From NCBI GenBank assembly GCA_913055155.1, contig CAJXJR010000002.1, positions 64,501 through 128,500 of the forward strand: 64,000 nt of DNA. The letters are read 5' to 3'. This document shows, piece by piece, positions 18,593 through 28,240 of the stretch. The position numbers and the translations under genes were made by a program. Source of the stretch: an uncultured Erythrobacter sp. (GTDB taxonomy: Bacteria > Pseudomonadota > Alphaproteobacteria > Sphingomonadales > Sphingomonadaceae). The first letter of the stretch is position 1, and the number at the start of each line of letters is the position of its first letter. Under the pieces are notes generated by a model that saw only the letters and a program-made list of their open reading frames with translations, did no database searches and was not told the origin of the DNA.

Positions 18593-20770
18593 ATGCGCCT
18601 GAGAACACTCGCCCTCGGCAGCGCCCTGGCGGCGCTGGCGGTAACGCAGGTCACGGCCCAGACCGTGCCCCACTTCGCCCCCGTCACCGATGCGGACATC
18701 CAGAACCCCGATCCTGCCGATTGGCTCAGCTGGCGGCGCACGCTGGACAGCTGGGGCTATTCGCCGCTCGACCAGATCAATACCGGGAACGTGCAGAACC
18801 TGCGCATGGTCTGGGCCATGCCGCTCAACTCCGGGCACCAGGAAGGCACGCCGCTGGTGCACGACGGGATCATGTATTTCCCCGGCCCGGCCGACACGAT
18901 CCACGCCATCGACGCGCGTAGCGGCCAGCTGATCTGGCGGTACCAGCGCCAGCTGCCAGAGGATATCGGCGATTACCTGCCGGTCTACGACACCACCCGT
19001 AACGTGGCGATCTATGGCCACCTCATCATCGGCAATTCGGCGGACGATTATCTCTATGCGCTGGATGCCCGCACCGGGGAACTGGTGTGGGAGACGCAGG
19101 TGCTCGATTACCGGCAGGGGGCGAAGCAAAGCTCCGGCCCGATCATCGCCAATGGTCTCGCCATCACCGGGCGGTCTTGCGAGCCCGAAGGCGGCCCGGC
19201 GGCCTGCGTGATCACCGCGCACAATGCCGAAACGGGCAAAGAGGTCTGGCGCACGCCGATCATCGCCCAGGGTGACGATCCCAACGATGCCACCTGGGGC
19301 GGCGTTCCGCTGGAAGAGCGCTTGCAGGTGGGCGCGTGGATGATCCCCAGCTTCGATGCCGAACTGGGCCTCATCTACATGGGCACCTCTGTCAGCGCGC
19401 CGACGCCGAAGATCCGGCTGGCGGGCAACGACTATACCTACCTCTACCACAACTCCACGCTGGCGCTGGACGTGGAGACGGGCGAAATCGTCTGGCATTA
19501 CCAGCACCTGGTGGACCAGTGGGACATGGACCACACCTTCCCGCGCATGCTTATCGACCAGCAGGTGGCGCCCGACCCGGACGAAGTCGAATGGATGGCG
19601 CCCGATATCGAACCGGGCCGCACTTACCGCACGCTGTCGGGGGTGCCGGGCAAGACCGGGGTGGTCTATACGCTGGACCGCGAAACCGGGCGCTTCCTGT
19701 GGGCGCGGCCCACGCTGCAGCAGAACCTTGTCGGCCATATCGACGGGGCAACCGGGCGCGTCACCGCCAACCCGGAAACCGTGCCCACCGAATACGGCAC
19801 GTCCATAGAGATCTGCCCCTCGCCCAGTGGCGGCGCGAACTACCAGGCGCCTGCCTACAGCCCGCTGACGCAGACCATGTACTTCCCGGTGGTGAACACC
19901 TGCGCGGAAATGTCCGCGCTTGACCCGGCGGAAGGAGACACGGGCGTCTATGGCGTCGCCAGCCGCGCCTACATGGCACCCGGCGTCGACGGCATGCTGG
20001 GCGCGATCCACGCGGTGAACGCAGTGACGGGCGCCAGCGAATGGACGCACCTGCAGCGGGCGGGCACGCAGTCGCTGCTCACCACCGGCGGCGGGCTGCT
20101 GTTCGCAGGCGATGCCGAAGGCTTCCTGCTGGCGATGGACCAGCGCGACGGGAGCGTGCTGTGGTCGATGAATGTCGGCAGCTCGATCACCGGCTACCCC
20201 GCCACCTTCGCGGTGGACGGGCAGCAATACGTGGCGGTGTCGACGGGCTTCTGGCTGTCCGACAACTTCACGCCCGAACTGCTGCACGGGCGGCAGAACA
20301 CGCTGTTCGTGTTTGCCCTGCCCGAAGCAGGCATCGGCCATCGCGGGCCGGAGCGGGAGCAGATCAATCCCACAGGCGCGCTGGGATCGGCAGACCCGCC
20401 CGCACCGGGCCAGAATATCGGCGGCTTCAGCCGGGCAGCATCCGACGGCGTGTTCACGGCCGCACAGGCCGAGGCCGGGCTTGCGGTTTACCAGAGCGAT
20501 TGCGCGGCGTGCCACGGTACCAGCCTGCAGGGCAGCGGCGGCGTGCCCGCCGTGCGCGGTGGGGCCTTCTCTCGCCAATGGCGCGGGCGCAGCGTGGCCG
20601 AACTGTTCGGCTACTTGCGCACCGCGATGCCGCCAGCCGGAGCAGGCACACTGAGCGACCCGCAATACCTGGCTCTGGTGGCCTACCTGCTGCGCGAAAA
20701 CGGCTATCCGGCAGGCGAGCAACCGCTCGATCCGGACGAGGCACTGCTGGCGGCGGTGGGGATCGACTAG
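18593..20770 (+). CDS. Periplasmic PQQ-dependent quinohemoprotein dehydrogenase (copy 1)
   Basis: This 725-aa enzyme has a signal peptide (ending TQVTAQ), an eight-bladed quinoprotein propeller, and a C-terminal cytochrome c domain with CAACH near residue 640. Substrates would be alcohols or aldehydes, with electrons going to the respiratory chain. WDMDHTFPR and CPSPSGGANYQAPAYSP are typical of the family. The vicinal Cys-Cys seen in classic quinoprotein alcohol dehydrogenases, and in the second copy here, is absent; the corresponding region reads PVYDTTRNVAIYGH. No PQQ biosynthesis genes are in the window. It is co-transcribed with the NTF2-like lipoprotein. Confidence 0.9.
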   Translation: MRLRTLALGSALAALAVTQVTAQTVPHFAPVTDADIQNPDPADWLSWRRTLDSWGYSPLDQINTGNVQNLRMVWAMPLNSGHQEGTPLVHDGIMYFPGPADTIHAIDARSGQLIWRYQRQLPEDIGDYLPVYDTTRNVAIYGHLIIGNSADDYLYALDARTGELVWETQVLDYRQGAKQSSGPIIANGLAITGRSCEPEGGPAACVITAHNAETGKEVWRTPIIAQGDDPNDATWGGVPLEERLQVGAWMIPSFDAELGLIYMGTSVSAPTPKIRLAGNDYTYLYHNSTLALDVETGEIVWHYQHLVDQWDMDHTFPRMLIDQQVAPDPDEVEWMAPDIEPGRTYRTLSGVPGKTGVVYTLDRETGRFLWARPTLQQNLVGHIDGATGRVTANPETVPTEYGTSIEICPSPSGGANYQAPAYSPLTQTMYFPVVNTCAEMSALDPAEGDTGVYGVASRAYMAPGVDGMLGAIHAVNAVTGASEWTHLQRAGTQSLLTTGGGLLFAGDAEGFLLAMDQRDGSVLWSMNVGSSITGYPATFAVDGQQYVAVSTGFWLSDNFTPELLHGRQNTLFVFALPEAGIGHRGPEREQINPTGALGSADPPAPGQNIGGFSRAASDGVFTAAQAEAGLAVYQSDCAACHGTSLQGSGGVPAVRGGAFSRQWRGRSVAELFGYLRTAMPPAGAGTLSDPQYLALVAYLLRENGYPAGEQPLDPDEALLAAVGID

Positions 20771-20792
20771 GGAGAAACCGGAAAGGTCCGAA

Positions 20793-21410
20793 ATGCCCGA
20801 TACAAGGCAGGAACACTGGAACCGGGTCTACCGCGCCAAGACCGAAGCGGAGATGAGCTGGTACCAGGCTTCGCCAACGCCTTCGCTTGAGGCGCTGCAT
20901 CGCCTTGATGCCGGACCGGACAATTCGCTGATCGATGTCGGCGCAGGCGCTTCCAGCCTTGTCGATGCCCTGCTGCAAAGGGGTTGGCGGGATCTGACCG
21001 TTCTCGATATTGCCCCGTCGGCGATCGAGGCGGTAAAGGCCCGCCTTGGCGCCGATGCCGCGAAGGTCGATTGGCATGTCGCGGACATCACGCAGTGGAT
21101 TCCGAGCCGCCAGTACGACATCTGGCACGATCGCGCCGTCTTCCACTTCCTGACCGAACCTGCCCAGCGCGAAGCCTATCGCAAAGTGCTCGACAAGGCG
21201 CTGGCTCCGGGCGGCCGGGCAATCGTCGCGACATTCGCGCGAGGCGGGCCGGAGAAATGCAGCGGGCTGCCCGTCCGGCGTTATGACGGCCAAGGCCTGG
21301 CGCGCGAACTTGGCCCTTCGCTGCAACTGCTGGAGAGCTGGCAACAAGACCACGTCACGCCCTGGGGCAGCTCGCAGGCCTTCAACTGGTGTGCTTTCAG
21401 GCGCGCATGA
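20793..21410 (+). CDS. SAM-dependent methyltransferase (class I)
   Basis: This is a 205-aa Rossmann-type methyltransferase. Motif I is LIDVGAGAS near residue 46, followed by LTVLDIAPSAIE (motif II acidic residue), DIWHDRAVFHFL and LAPGGRAIVATFA. The N-terminus (EHWNRVYRAKTEAEMSWYQ) resembles small methyltransferases near thiopurine or aconitate methyltransferases. The substrate cannot be told. It lies 22 bp after the quinohemoprotein gene and converges with the aldehyde dehydrogenase gene at 21429. Confidence 0.85.
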   Translation: MPDTRQEHWNRVYRAKTEAEMSWYQASPTPSLEALHRLDAGPDNSLIDVGAGASSLVDALLQRGWRDLTVLDIAPSAIEAVKARLGADAAKVDWHVADITQWIPSRQYDIWHDRAVFHFLTEPAQREAYRKVLDKALAPGGRAIVATFARGGPEKCSGLPVRRYDGQGLARELGPSLQLLESWQQDHVTPWGSSQAFNWCAFRRA

Positions 21411-21428
21411 GCGCCGGCGAAGCCCGGA

Positions 21429-22895
21429 TTACGCAGGCATCCCGTCGAGCAGGATCGATTTCGTCTCGACGTAGCCCCACAGGCCTTCCTCGCCGCCTTC
21501 GCGGCCGATACCGGACTGCTTGTAGCCGCCGAAGGGCGCGGTCCATTCCATGCGCATCCCGTTCTGGCCGACCACGCCGGTGCGCACGCGCTTGGCAATG
21601 TCATAGGCGGCTTGCGCATCGTTGGTGAACACGCTGCCGTTGAGGCCGAACTGGCTTTCGTTGGCGATGCGGATCGCGTCTTCCTCGTCCTCTGCCGGGA
21701 TCAGGCACAGGACAGGACCGAAGATCTCCTCCTGCGCGATCTTGGACTTGTTATCGACGTTCGCGAACAGCGTGGGCTCGATGTAATAGCCCTTGTTCAT
21801 GTGCGCTGGGCGGTGGCCGCCGGTGACAAGGTCCGCTCCGCTCGCCTTGCCGGCCTCGATATACATTTCCACGCGTTCCAGCTGGCGGCGCATGGCCAGC
21901 GGGCCGAGCTGGGTCTCGGGGTCTTCGGGATCGCCGATCTTGATGCCCTTCATCACGCCCGCGATGGCCTCGGCCAGTTCGTCGTGCCGCGCCTTGGGCA
22001 CGATCGCGCGGCTCAGCATGGCGCAGACCTGCCCGCTCATCACGGTGATGGTGTTGCCAAGGATGTTGGCCGCTGCCTCGATGGGGAAATCGTCGCGGAT
22101 GATCGCCGCGCTCTTGCCGCCCAGCTCCATGGTGAAGCGGGTCATGTTGCCGCCGCACACGCTGGCGATATGCGCGCCCGCCGCGCTGGAGCCGGTGAAG
22201 CTGACCTTGTCGATTCTTTTCGAATGAATCAGGTGGTCGGACGCTTCGCGGTCTGCCGGAACCAGGTTCACCGTGCCCTTGGGCAGGCCGACGGCCTCTG
22301 CCGCCTCGGCGATGATATAGGCTTCCAGCGGCGTTTCCGGGCTGGGCTTCATGATGATGACGCTGCCCGAGATCAGCGAATAGAATACCTTGTTGGCCAT
22401 GATGCCGAAGGGGCCGTTCCACGGTGCGATGCCCACGACCACGCCGACGGGTTCGCGCCGGATCAGCACGCTGTCGACCGCATCGCCCTTGCGCCGGGTT
22501 TCCCATTCGAAATTCTCGCCCAGTGCGGCGATCCCGCGCAGGCCGGCCACGGCGCCGCCCTGCATCATGGGGGAGAAGCTGGCGAGCCCGCCGACCTGCG
22601 CCGTCCACGCGGCGGCCAGTTCGGGCACACGGCTTTCGAGATGGTCGATCATCTCCATCAGCTTGGCCTGCCGCTCCTTCGGCGGGGTGGTGGGCCAGGG
22701 GCCGTTGTCGAAAGCCTCGCGCGCGGCGGCGACGGCGGCATCCATGTCGCGGTTGTCCGCCGCCGCGGTGCGCGCCACCACTTCCTCGCTGGCGGGATTG
22801 ACCACCTCGATCGTGCCGTTGGAGATCGGCTTCACCCAGTCGCCGCCGATGAACAGCTTGTCCGGGTGCTGGATGTTTACGCCTTCGGGGGTCAT
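21429..22895 (-). CDS. NAD(P)-dependent aldehyde dehydrogenase (copy 2)
   Basis: This 488-aa enzyme has catalytic Glu in MELGGKS (E257) and Cys in SGQVCAM (C291), with APWNGPF and SFTGSSAAGAHI conserved. I chose the ATG at 22895, preceded by AGGAGATCAAGCA; the frame is open upstream but that part overlaps the quinohemoprotein gene. It lies 17 bp after that gene's stop in a three-gene operon with an NmrA-like reductase. The likely role is oxidation of the aldehyde made by the quinoprotein or by the dioxygenases. Vanillin-type substrates are plausible, not shown. Confidence 0.93.
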   Translation of the reverse strand: MTPEGVNIQHPDKLFIGGDWVKPISNGTIEVVNPASEEVVARTAAADNRDMDAAVAAAREAFDNGPWPTTPPKERQAKLMEMIDHLESRVPELAAAWTAQVGGLASFSPMMQGGAVAGLRGIAALGENFEWETRRKGDAVDSVLIRREPVGVVVGIAPWNGPFGIMANKVFYSLISGSVIIMKPSPETPLEAYIIAEAAEAVGLPKGTVNLVPADREASDHLIHSKRIDKVSFTGSSAAGAHIASVCGGNMTRFTMELGGKSAAIIRDDFPIEAAANILGNTITVMSGQVCAMLSRAIVPKARHDELAEAIAGVMKGIKIGDPEDPETQLGPLAMRRQLERVEMYIEAGKASGADLVTGGHRPAHMNKGYYIEPTLFANVDNKSKIAQEEIFGPVLCLIPAEDEEDAIRIANESQFGLNGSVFTNDAQAAYDIAKRVRTGVVGQNGMRMEWTAPFGGYKQSGIGREGGEEGLWGYVETKSILLDGMPA

Positions 22896-22912
22896 TGCTT
22901 GATCTCCTGCGA

Positions 22913-25120
22913 TCAGAAGTTGGAGAGGATCGTCAGCGACTGGCTGTCGAGCGGCAGGCCGCGGCGTTGCAGTTCCAGCTCGCGTTCGCGCAAGGGGCCC
23001 TGCACCGAAATCAGCCAGGCGTGGATCGCCCGCACCTGCTCTTCCGTCAGACGGTCGTCGAAGCGCGGCATGCCTTGCGGCAGGAACAGCCCTTCCAGCA
23101 CGATCTGTTCGAACCCGGCGTGGATATTGGGCTGCATCCGCCGCAGATCGGGCAGCGGTGCGCGCGGCTGGTTGGAGTGGCAGATAGAGCAGTTCTCGGT
23201 GAAAAGCCCTGCCCCCATGGCGATCATTTCCGGCGTTACGCCCTCCAGCTGCTCGGGCGGTGCGGGGGCCGGTTCCAGCGGAGGCAAGTCGTCGGGCACG
23301 GGCACTTCGCCGCCGCCCAAGCGGAACACCAGCAGGCGGTTGGCATTGCCCTTGTGATAGGCTGCCGAATAGTTGGGCATGAAGCCCCAGCCGCCACCGC
23401 CCCAGCCGGTCTGCACGGCAATGTATTGCACGCCGTCCACGCTGTAGGTCATGGGCGCAGCCATGATGTGCGACCCGGTGTCGATGCTCCACAGTTCTTC
23501 CCCGGTGTCGCTGTCACGCGCAAACAGCTTGCCCGCTGCATTGCCGTGAAAAACGAGGCCGCTCTGTGTGGCCAGCACGCCCTGGCGGTCCTGCCAGCCA
23601 ATGCTTTCCACCGCCCACTTGGTCTCGCCCGTCATCGGGTCCATGGCGCGCAGCTGGCTGGAGTACGGTTCGTCCAGCACCCACTGCCAGCTGTCCTCGG
23701 CCTCCATCGCTTCGCGCAGCGGCGGCGGCAGGGTGGCGGCAGCTGCCTGCAGGTCAGGCGTGAAGATGATTGCCGCGCCCGCGTTCAGGAATTTCTCCTG
23801 GTGCTGCACGTTGTCGATCGGGCCCGGCAGGAAAAGCAGGTTGCCCATGTCCAGCACGTGCGCGAAATAGGTGTCGCGGGTGGGGTCGTAGGCGGCAGGA
23901 TACCAGTTGCGCGCGCCGGGCGAGCCGGGGAACACGATCTTGGGCCCTTGCGCATAGTCGGAATCCTCCAGCGTCACGTTGAAACGCTGCGTTTCGAGAT
24001 CGAACCCGTCGGCCCAGTTGGTGCGCACGATCGGGTTCACCGCATGGGCGCGGCCGGTCTCTCGGTCCACCACGAAGAAGAAGCCGTTCTTGGGCGTGTG
24101 CAGGATCACCGGGCGCTGCTCGCCATCCACATCGAGGCTGGCCAGCATCATCGGCTGGGTGGCGGTCAGGTCCCAGTTATCCTGCGGGGTTTCCTGGAAA
24201 TACCAGTTCATGCGACCGCTCTCGCGGTCCAGCGCCACCAGCGAGTTGAGGTAGAGGTTGTCGCCGCCGCCTGGCGAACGGATCGCCTGCGAATAGGGGC
24301 CGCCGTTGCCGGTGCCCACGATCACCTGGTCGAATTCGGGATCGTAGACGATGGCATCCCACGCGGTGCCGCCTCCGCCGATGTCCCAGCGGGTGTCTTC
24401 GCTCCAGGTTTCCAGCGCGGCGTCGAGCTCGGGGTTTTCCTGCTCTCCGGTCGCCGGATCGCGGGGAATGGTGAAAAAGCGCCAGGCCTGTTCGCCATCG
24501 GCAATGCGATAGGCGGTGACATAGCCGCGCGTGTCGTATTCCGCGCCGGCATTGCCGATCACCACCAGGTCTCCCGCCACTTCGGGCGCGCCGGTGGAGG
24601 TGTAGCCGCGATCATGGTCGATGATGGTGTCGACGCTCCATTCCACAGCGCCGGTCTCGGCGTTGAGCGCATAGAGCACGCCGTCGAGCGCGCCGACCAT
24701 CACCTTTCCATCGGCCACGGCCACCCCGCGGTTGGCCTGGTCGCAGCAGGCCGAACGGTTGATCTGCATGTCGAGCTCGGGCGTGAAGGTCCACAGTTCC
24801 TCGCCCGTGGCAGCGTTCAGGGCATAGACCCGGCCAAGGTTGCCGGACGTATACATCACCCCGTCGATCACCACCGGCGTGGCTTCCTGCACGCGCGACG
24901 TGCCCAGGTCGTATTCCCAGGCCAGCCCCAGTTCGCCGACGTTTTCGCGGTTGATCGTCTCCAGCCGCGAGAAGTGGCTTTCGGCCCAGTCGCCGCCGGG
25001 ATTGTCCCAGTTTTCGCCCGCGCCATAAGTGGCGGTGTCGATGCTGGACGGGTCGAAACTGTCGCCGCAAGCGGCCAGCGCAAGGCTAGCGGCAAGCACG
25101 ATGGAAAGACGTTGGATCAT
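22913..25120 (-). CDS. PQQ-dependent quinohemoprotein alcohol dehydrogenase (copy 2)
   Basis: This 735-aa enzyme begins with a lipoprotein-type signal (LALAACG), so it is probably anchored in the periplasm. The propeller carries the vicinal disulfide pair ACCDQANRG, the WDLTATQP motif and GNAGAEYDTRGYVTAYR. A C-terminal cytochrome c domain has CSICH near residue 650. These match type II quinohemoprotein alcohol dehydrogenases. Its ATG overlaps the stop of the NmrA-like gene (ATGA). The operon's control region carries one TAAC-N4-GTTA palindrome. Confidence 0.94.
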   Translation of the reverse strand: MIQRLSIVLAASLALAACGDSFDPSSIDTATYGAGENWDNPGGDWAESHFSRLETINRENVGELGLAWEYDLGTSRVQEATPVVIDGVMYTSGNLGRVYALNAATGEELWTFTPELDMQINRSACCDQANRGVAVADGKVMVGALDGVLYALNAETGAVEWSVDTIIDHDRGYTSTGAPEVAGDLVVIGNAGAEYDTRGYVTAYRIADGEQAWRFFTIPRDPATGEQENPELDAALETWSEDTRWDIGGGGTAWDAIVYDPEFDQVIVGTGNGGPYSQAIRSPGGGDNLYLNSLVALDRESGRMNWYFQETPQDNWDLTATQPMMLASLDVDGEQRPVILHTPKNGFFFVVDRETGRAHAVNPIVRTNWADGFDLETQRFNVTLEDSDYAQGPKIVFPGSPGARNWYPAAYDPTRDTYFAHVLDMGNLLFLPGPIDNVQHQEKFLNAGAAIIFTPDLQAAAATLPPPLREAMEAEDSWQWVLDEPYSSQLRAMDPMTGETKWAVESIGWQDRQGVLATQSGLVFHGNAAGKLFARDSDTGEELWSIDTGSHIMAAPMTYSVDGVQYIAVQTGWGGGGWGFMPNYSAAYHKGNANRLLVFRLGGGEVPVPDDLPPLEPAPAPPEQLEGVTPEMIAMGAGLFTENCSICHSNQPRAPLPDLRRMQPNIHAGFEQIVLEGLFLPQGMPRFDDRLTEEQVRAIHAWLISVQGPLRERELELQRRGLPLDSQSLTILSNF

Positions 25121-26025
25121 GCGGGCCAGGCTCCCTGGTACTGTTCAAACACCGAACGCAGCGTGCGCGGCTTCTTGCCGGTGATGCGCTCCACATCGTC
25201 GGACTCGATATCCATGAAGCCTTCGCGGATGGACTGTCCGAAGGTCACCATGCCTTCGCTGGCCCACGGAATCGGCGTGTCGGGCGTCAGGTCTTCCGCC
25301 TTTCGCACCGCACCGATCGAATCGAAATACCGGTACATGCCTTCGTCATCGACGTCCTCGACGGTAATCGGCTTGCCCGCCATCTCGGCGACCAGGGCCA
25401 TGGCATCGGGCAGGGTCCAGAGGTCCGGCCCGGTTATGTCGTAGGCCTTGTTTTCGTGCCCGTCCTGCGTCAGCACGCCGACAGCAGCGGCCACGCAATC
25501 GTCGCGGCTGATAACCGGCACCCGGCCCTTGCCTGCGTTTTCCATCTTGCCGCCAGCCTCGAGCGCCGGAATGGCCATCGCCGTGGCGACCGCGTCGGCA
25601 TAGAGGCTGTTGCGCAGGAAGGTGTAGGGCACACCGGATTGCTCAAGCAGCTCCTCGGTGGCGATATGGTCGAAACCCTCGACTGACGGGTTGCCGGGAC
25701 GGCGTACCCCCAGCAGCGAGGTGTAGACGATGTGCTTCACGCCCGCCTTCTTCGCGGCATCGATGGCATTGCCGTGCTGGCGCGCGCGCTGGCCCACCAG
25801 GGTAGTGGAAATCAGCAGCAGCTTGTCGCCACCAGCCATGGCTTCTTCGAGTCCGTCGGGACTGTCGAAATCGGCCGCGCGCACGTCCGCGCCGCGCTCG
25901 GCAAGATCTGCGATCTTGTCGACATTGCGCGACAGGGCGATGACCTCTTCACCCATGTCCAGAAGCTGCGAAGCGGCGGCATGGCCGAACTGGCCGGACG
26001 CGCCGGAAACAATGATCTTTGCCAC
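25117..26025 (-). CDS. NmrA-like NAD(P)-binding reductase (atypical SDR)
   Basis: This 302-aa protein has the N-terminal nucleotide-binding motif SGASGQFG near residue 6, then LSRNVDKIADLAERG and KHIVYTSLLGV, as in NmrA/QorB-type atypical SDRs. The family includes quinone reductases and redox sensors, and lacks a full YxxxK site here. I chose a GTG at 26025 because GGGAGAGATTT precedes it; the earlier in-frame ATG has no ribosome site. It is first in the operon with the quinohemoprotein and aldehyde dehydrogenase. Quinone reduction would fit an aromatic pathway. Confidence 0.85.
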   Translation of the reverse strand: MAKIIVSGASGQFGHAAASQLLDMGEEVIALSRNVDKIADLAERGADVRAADFDSPDGLEEAMAGGDKLLLISTTLVGQRARQHGNAIDAAKKAGVKHIVYTSLLGVRRPGNPSVEGFDHIATEELLEQSGVPYTFLRNSLYADAVATAMAIPALEAGGKMENAGKGRVPVISRDDCVAAAVGVLTQDGHENKAYDITGPDLWTLPDAMALVAEMAGKPITVEDVDDEGMYRYFDSIGAVRKAEDLTPDTPIPWASEGMVTFGQSIREGFMDIESDDVERITGKKPRTLRSVFEQYQGAWPA

Positions 26026-26076
26026 AAATCTCTCCCTTGGCAGTCGCAATGGCGTGCTGACTGCTTGCGCTCATCA

Positions 26077-26088
26077 TAACGAATGTTA
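26077..26088. promoter_or_regulatory. TAAC-N4-GTTA palindrome, site A
   Basis: TAAC-GAAT-GTTA lies between the NmrA-like operon and the NTF2-like/tannase operon, 52 bp from one start and 32 bp from the other. It continues as CGATTGGCGCAACA, resembling the continuation at site D. It is one of four such palindromes, all in divergent gaps, and a candidate operator for the MarR regulator at 33363-33893. Confidence 0.7.
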
Positions 26089-26119
26089 CGATTGGCGCAA
26101 CAAGAGGGGATGAGACGAA

Positions 26120-26614
26120 ATGGCAGTATCAATCGAGGACCGGCTGGGCCTGCAGGACCTGATCGCCGCCTACAGCTGGGCGCTCGACACCGGCGATGCC
26201 GACGGGCTGGTGGAATGTTTCACCGAAGATTGCGAAATGCGCGAGGAAGTGTTCGAGGACCCGGATATCTGGCTGGGCCACGATGGCATTCGCGGGCTGA
26301 TGGCGCACTACGCCGGAGCTCCCGGCTTTCCCGGCAGGCAGCACCACGTCACGCAGGTGCAGTACTTCCCGCAAGCCGACGGCAGCGTGAAGATGCGCGG
26401 CTTCGCCTTCGTCACCGAATGTCATGACGAGCCGCCTTACGAGCTGCGTTTCTGCGGCTGGTACGACGATCACGCGGTGAAGGGAGACGGAGGCAAGTGG
26501 CGCTTCAAGACCCGTGTGGTGCGCCTGTGGGACGGCCAGGTGCTGGAACGCTTCCCCGGCCATGGCGACTGGAAGCCGCGCAAGCGCCCGGATTCGCTGA
26601 TTATCAGGAAGTAG
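26120..26614 (+). CDS. NTF2/SnoaL-like protein
   Basis: This is a 164-aa cytoplasmic NTF2-fold protein. The N-terminal helix DRLGLQDLIAAYSWALDTGD is followed by CFTEDCEMREEVFED and GHDGIRGLMAHY, then RQHHVTQVQYF and KWRFKTRVVRLW. The arrangement matches SnoaL_4-type proteins, which include dehydratases and isomerases as well as ring-hydroxylating dioxygenase beta subunits. No alpha subunit is nearby. It starts 32 bp after palindrome A and 39 bp before the tannase-family gene, so the two are probably one unit. Confidence 0.82.
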   Translation: MAVSIEDRLGLQDLIAAYSWALDTGDADGLVECFTEDCEMREEVFEDPDIWLGHDGIRGLMAHYAGAPGFPGRQHHVTQVQYFPQADGSVKMRGFAFVTECHDEPPYELRFCGWYDDHAVKGDGGKWRFKTRVVRLWDGQVLERFPGHGDWKPRKRPDSLIIRK

Positions 26615-26653
26615 GTTAGGACCTGCGCAAACGGTCAGGAGAGGATAATACCG

Positions 26654-28219
26654 ATGCGCACAAGGACTTGTTTCGCCGCCGCGGCTTCGCTTGCCACACT
26701 GGCCTTCGCATCGCCGGCACTGGCCGCTTGCGAGGACCTGGCAAGCCTGCAACTGGATGGCGGCGAAGTCACCTCGGCCAGCGTGGTCTCGGCCGGTGAA
26801 TTCGCCCCGCCTGCGGGCATGGGGCCGCCACCGGGCGTATCCGGGATGGCATACGAGAACCTGCCCGGCTTCTGCCGCGTGGAGTTGGCCCTGCGCCCCA
26901 GCGAGGATTCCGATATTCGCAGCGAGGTATGGCTGCCGCTGCAAGGCTGGAACGGCCGCTATGCCGCAGTCGGCAACGGCATCTGGGCAGGCTCGCTGTC
27001 TTACGCCGAAATGGGCCGCAACCTGACGCGCAGCTATGCCACCGCCGCCACCGACACCGGCCATGTCGGCAACGGCATGACCGCAGAGTGGGCCGTTGGC
27101 CACCCGGAAAAGCTGGTCGATTTCGGCCACCGTGCGGTGCATGTCACCACTGTTGCGGCAAAGGCCGTGGTCGAAGCCTTCTATGGCCGCCCGCCCGAAT
27201 ATTCGCTGTGGAACTCGTGCTCCACCGGCGGGCGACAGGGGCTGATGGCCGCGCACCGCTATCCCGATGATTTCGACGCCATCAGCGCCATGGCGCCGGC
27301 CAACCCGATGACCGACCTGATGGTGCAGTCCATGTGGGCAGGCTGGCAGGCCCAGCGTTTCGGCGTCAGCCTGTCTCCCGCCGATTTCGCCATGGTGCAC
27401 GGTGCCGTGCTGGCCCAGTGCGATGCGCTGGACGGATTGCAGGACGGGGTGATCGGGCGCCCGCTGCAATGCGGATTCCAACCCGCCAGCCTGCAATGCC
27501 GCGCGGGCGAGAGCGAAGACTGCCTGTCGCCCGGCAAGGTGCGCGCCTTCGAGGCGTTTTACGATGGCGTTCGCGCAGAGGACGGCACGGCACTGCTGCC
27601 GGGCTGGCCTAGGGGATCGGAAATGCAGCTGATGGTCCTGACCATGGGGCCCGAACCCTTCCCGGTGGCGACCAGCTATTTCCGCGATCTCGTCTTCGGC
27701 GGGCAAGCAGGCTGGGATTGGCGCGCGACGGGCTACCGCGACTATGTCGATGCCGCGCGCAGCTATGGCGCCGAAATCCTCGACGTGCCACCCACCGGGC
27801 TGGAGGCGTTCTTCGCTCGAGGTGGCAAGCTGCTGATGAGCCACGGCTGGAACGACGGGTTGATCCCCGCCACCAACACGCTGGCCTTCTACCATGGCCT
27901 CTACAACGCCACGCCCGCGGCGCGGCGCGACAGCCAGATGCGGCTGTTCATGGTACCGGGGATGGACCACTGCGCGGGCGGCGAAGGGCCGAGCGAGTTC
28001 GACACGCTGGGCACGATCGACGCCTGGGCGACAACCGGCATTGCGCCCGATAGGATCGTCGCCACCAGGCCGGTGCAGGCAGGCGGCATGCCGGGGCAGC
28101 CCCCCATGCCCCCGCGTGAGCCGATGGAGCGCCCGCTGTGCCCCTATCCGCTGGTCGCCGTCTACGACGGGTCAGGCGATACGGGCGTCGCCGGCAGCTT
28201 TACCTGCGCTTTCGAATAG
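26654..28219 (+). CDS. Tannase / feruloyl esterase family hydrolase (secreted)
   Basis: This 521-aa protein has a Sec signal (ending PALAA) and the tannase/feruloyl esterase fold. The nucleophile motif is WNSCSTGGRQG with C189-S190, the Cys pairing with a second Cys in this family. The Asp region is SHGWNDGLIP and the His region is GMDHCAGGEGP. It would hydrolyse esters of gallic, ferulic or similar acids in the periplasm or outside. It follows the NTF2-like gene in the operon controlled from site A. Confidence 0.92.
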   Translation: MRTRTCFAAAASLATLAFASPALAACEDLASLQLDGGEVTSASVVSAGEFAPPAGMGPPPGVSGMAYENLPGFCRVELALRPSEDSDIRSEVWLPLQGWNGRYAAVGNGIWAGSLSYAEMGRNLTRSYATAATDTGHVGNGMTAEWAVGHPEKLVDFGHRAVHVTTVAAKAVVEAFYGRPPEYSLWNSCSTGGRQGLMAAHRYPDDFDAISAMAPANPMTDLMVQSMWAGWQAQRFGVSLSPADFAMVHGAVLAQCDALDGLQDGVIGRPLQCGFQPASLQCRAGESEDCLSPGKVRAFEAFYDGVRAEDGTALLPGWPRGSEMQLMVLTMGPEPFPVATSYFRDLVFGGQAGWDWRATGYRDYVDAARSYGAEILDVPPTGLEAFFARGGKLLMSHGWNDGLIPATNTLAFYHGLYNATPAARRDSQMRLFMVPGMDHCAGGEGPSEFDTLGTIDAWATTGIAPDRIVATRPVQAGGMPGQPPMPPREPMERPLCPYPLVAVYDGSGDTGVAGSFTCAFE

Positions 28220-28240
28220 CCGCGGGAGGCGGCGGCGCCT

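Noticed and set aside
22895-25444. Long frame opposite the quinohemoprotein gene (849 codons)
   Set aside because: It overlaps two genes with clear catalytic motifs on the opposite strand and has no family features.
26120-26614. The NTF2-like protein as a ring-hydroxylating dioxygenase beta subunit
   Set aside because: No alpha subunit with a Rieske motif, ferredoxin or reductase gene is present nearby.
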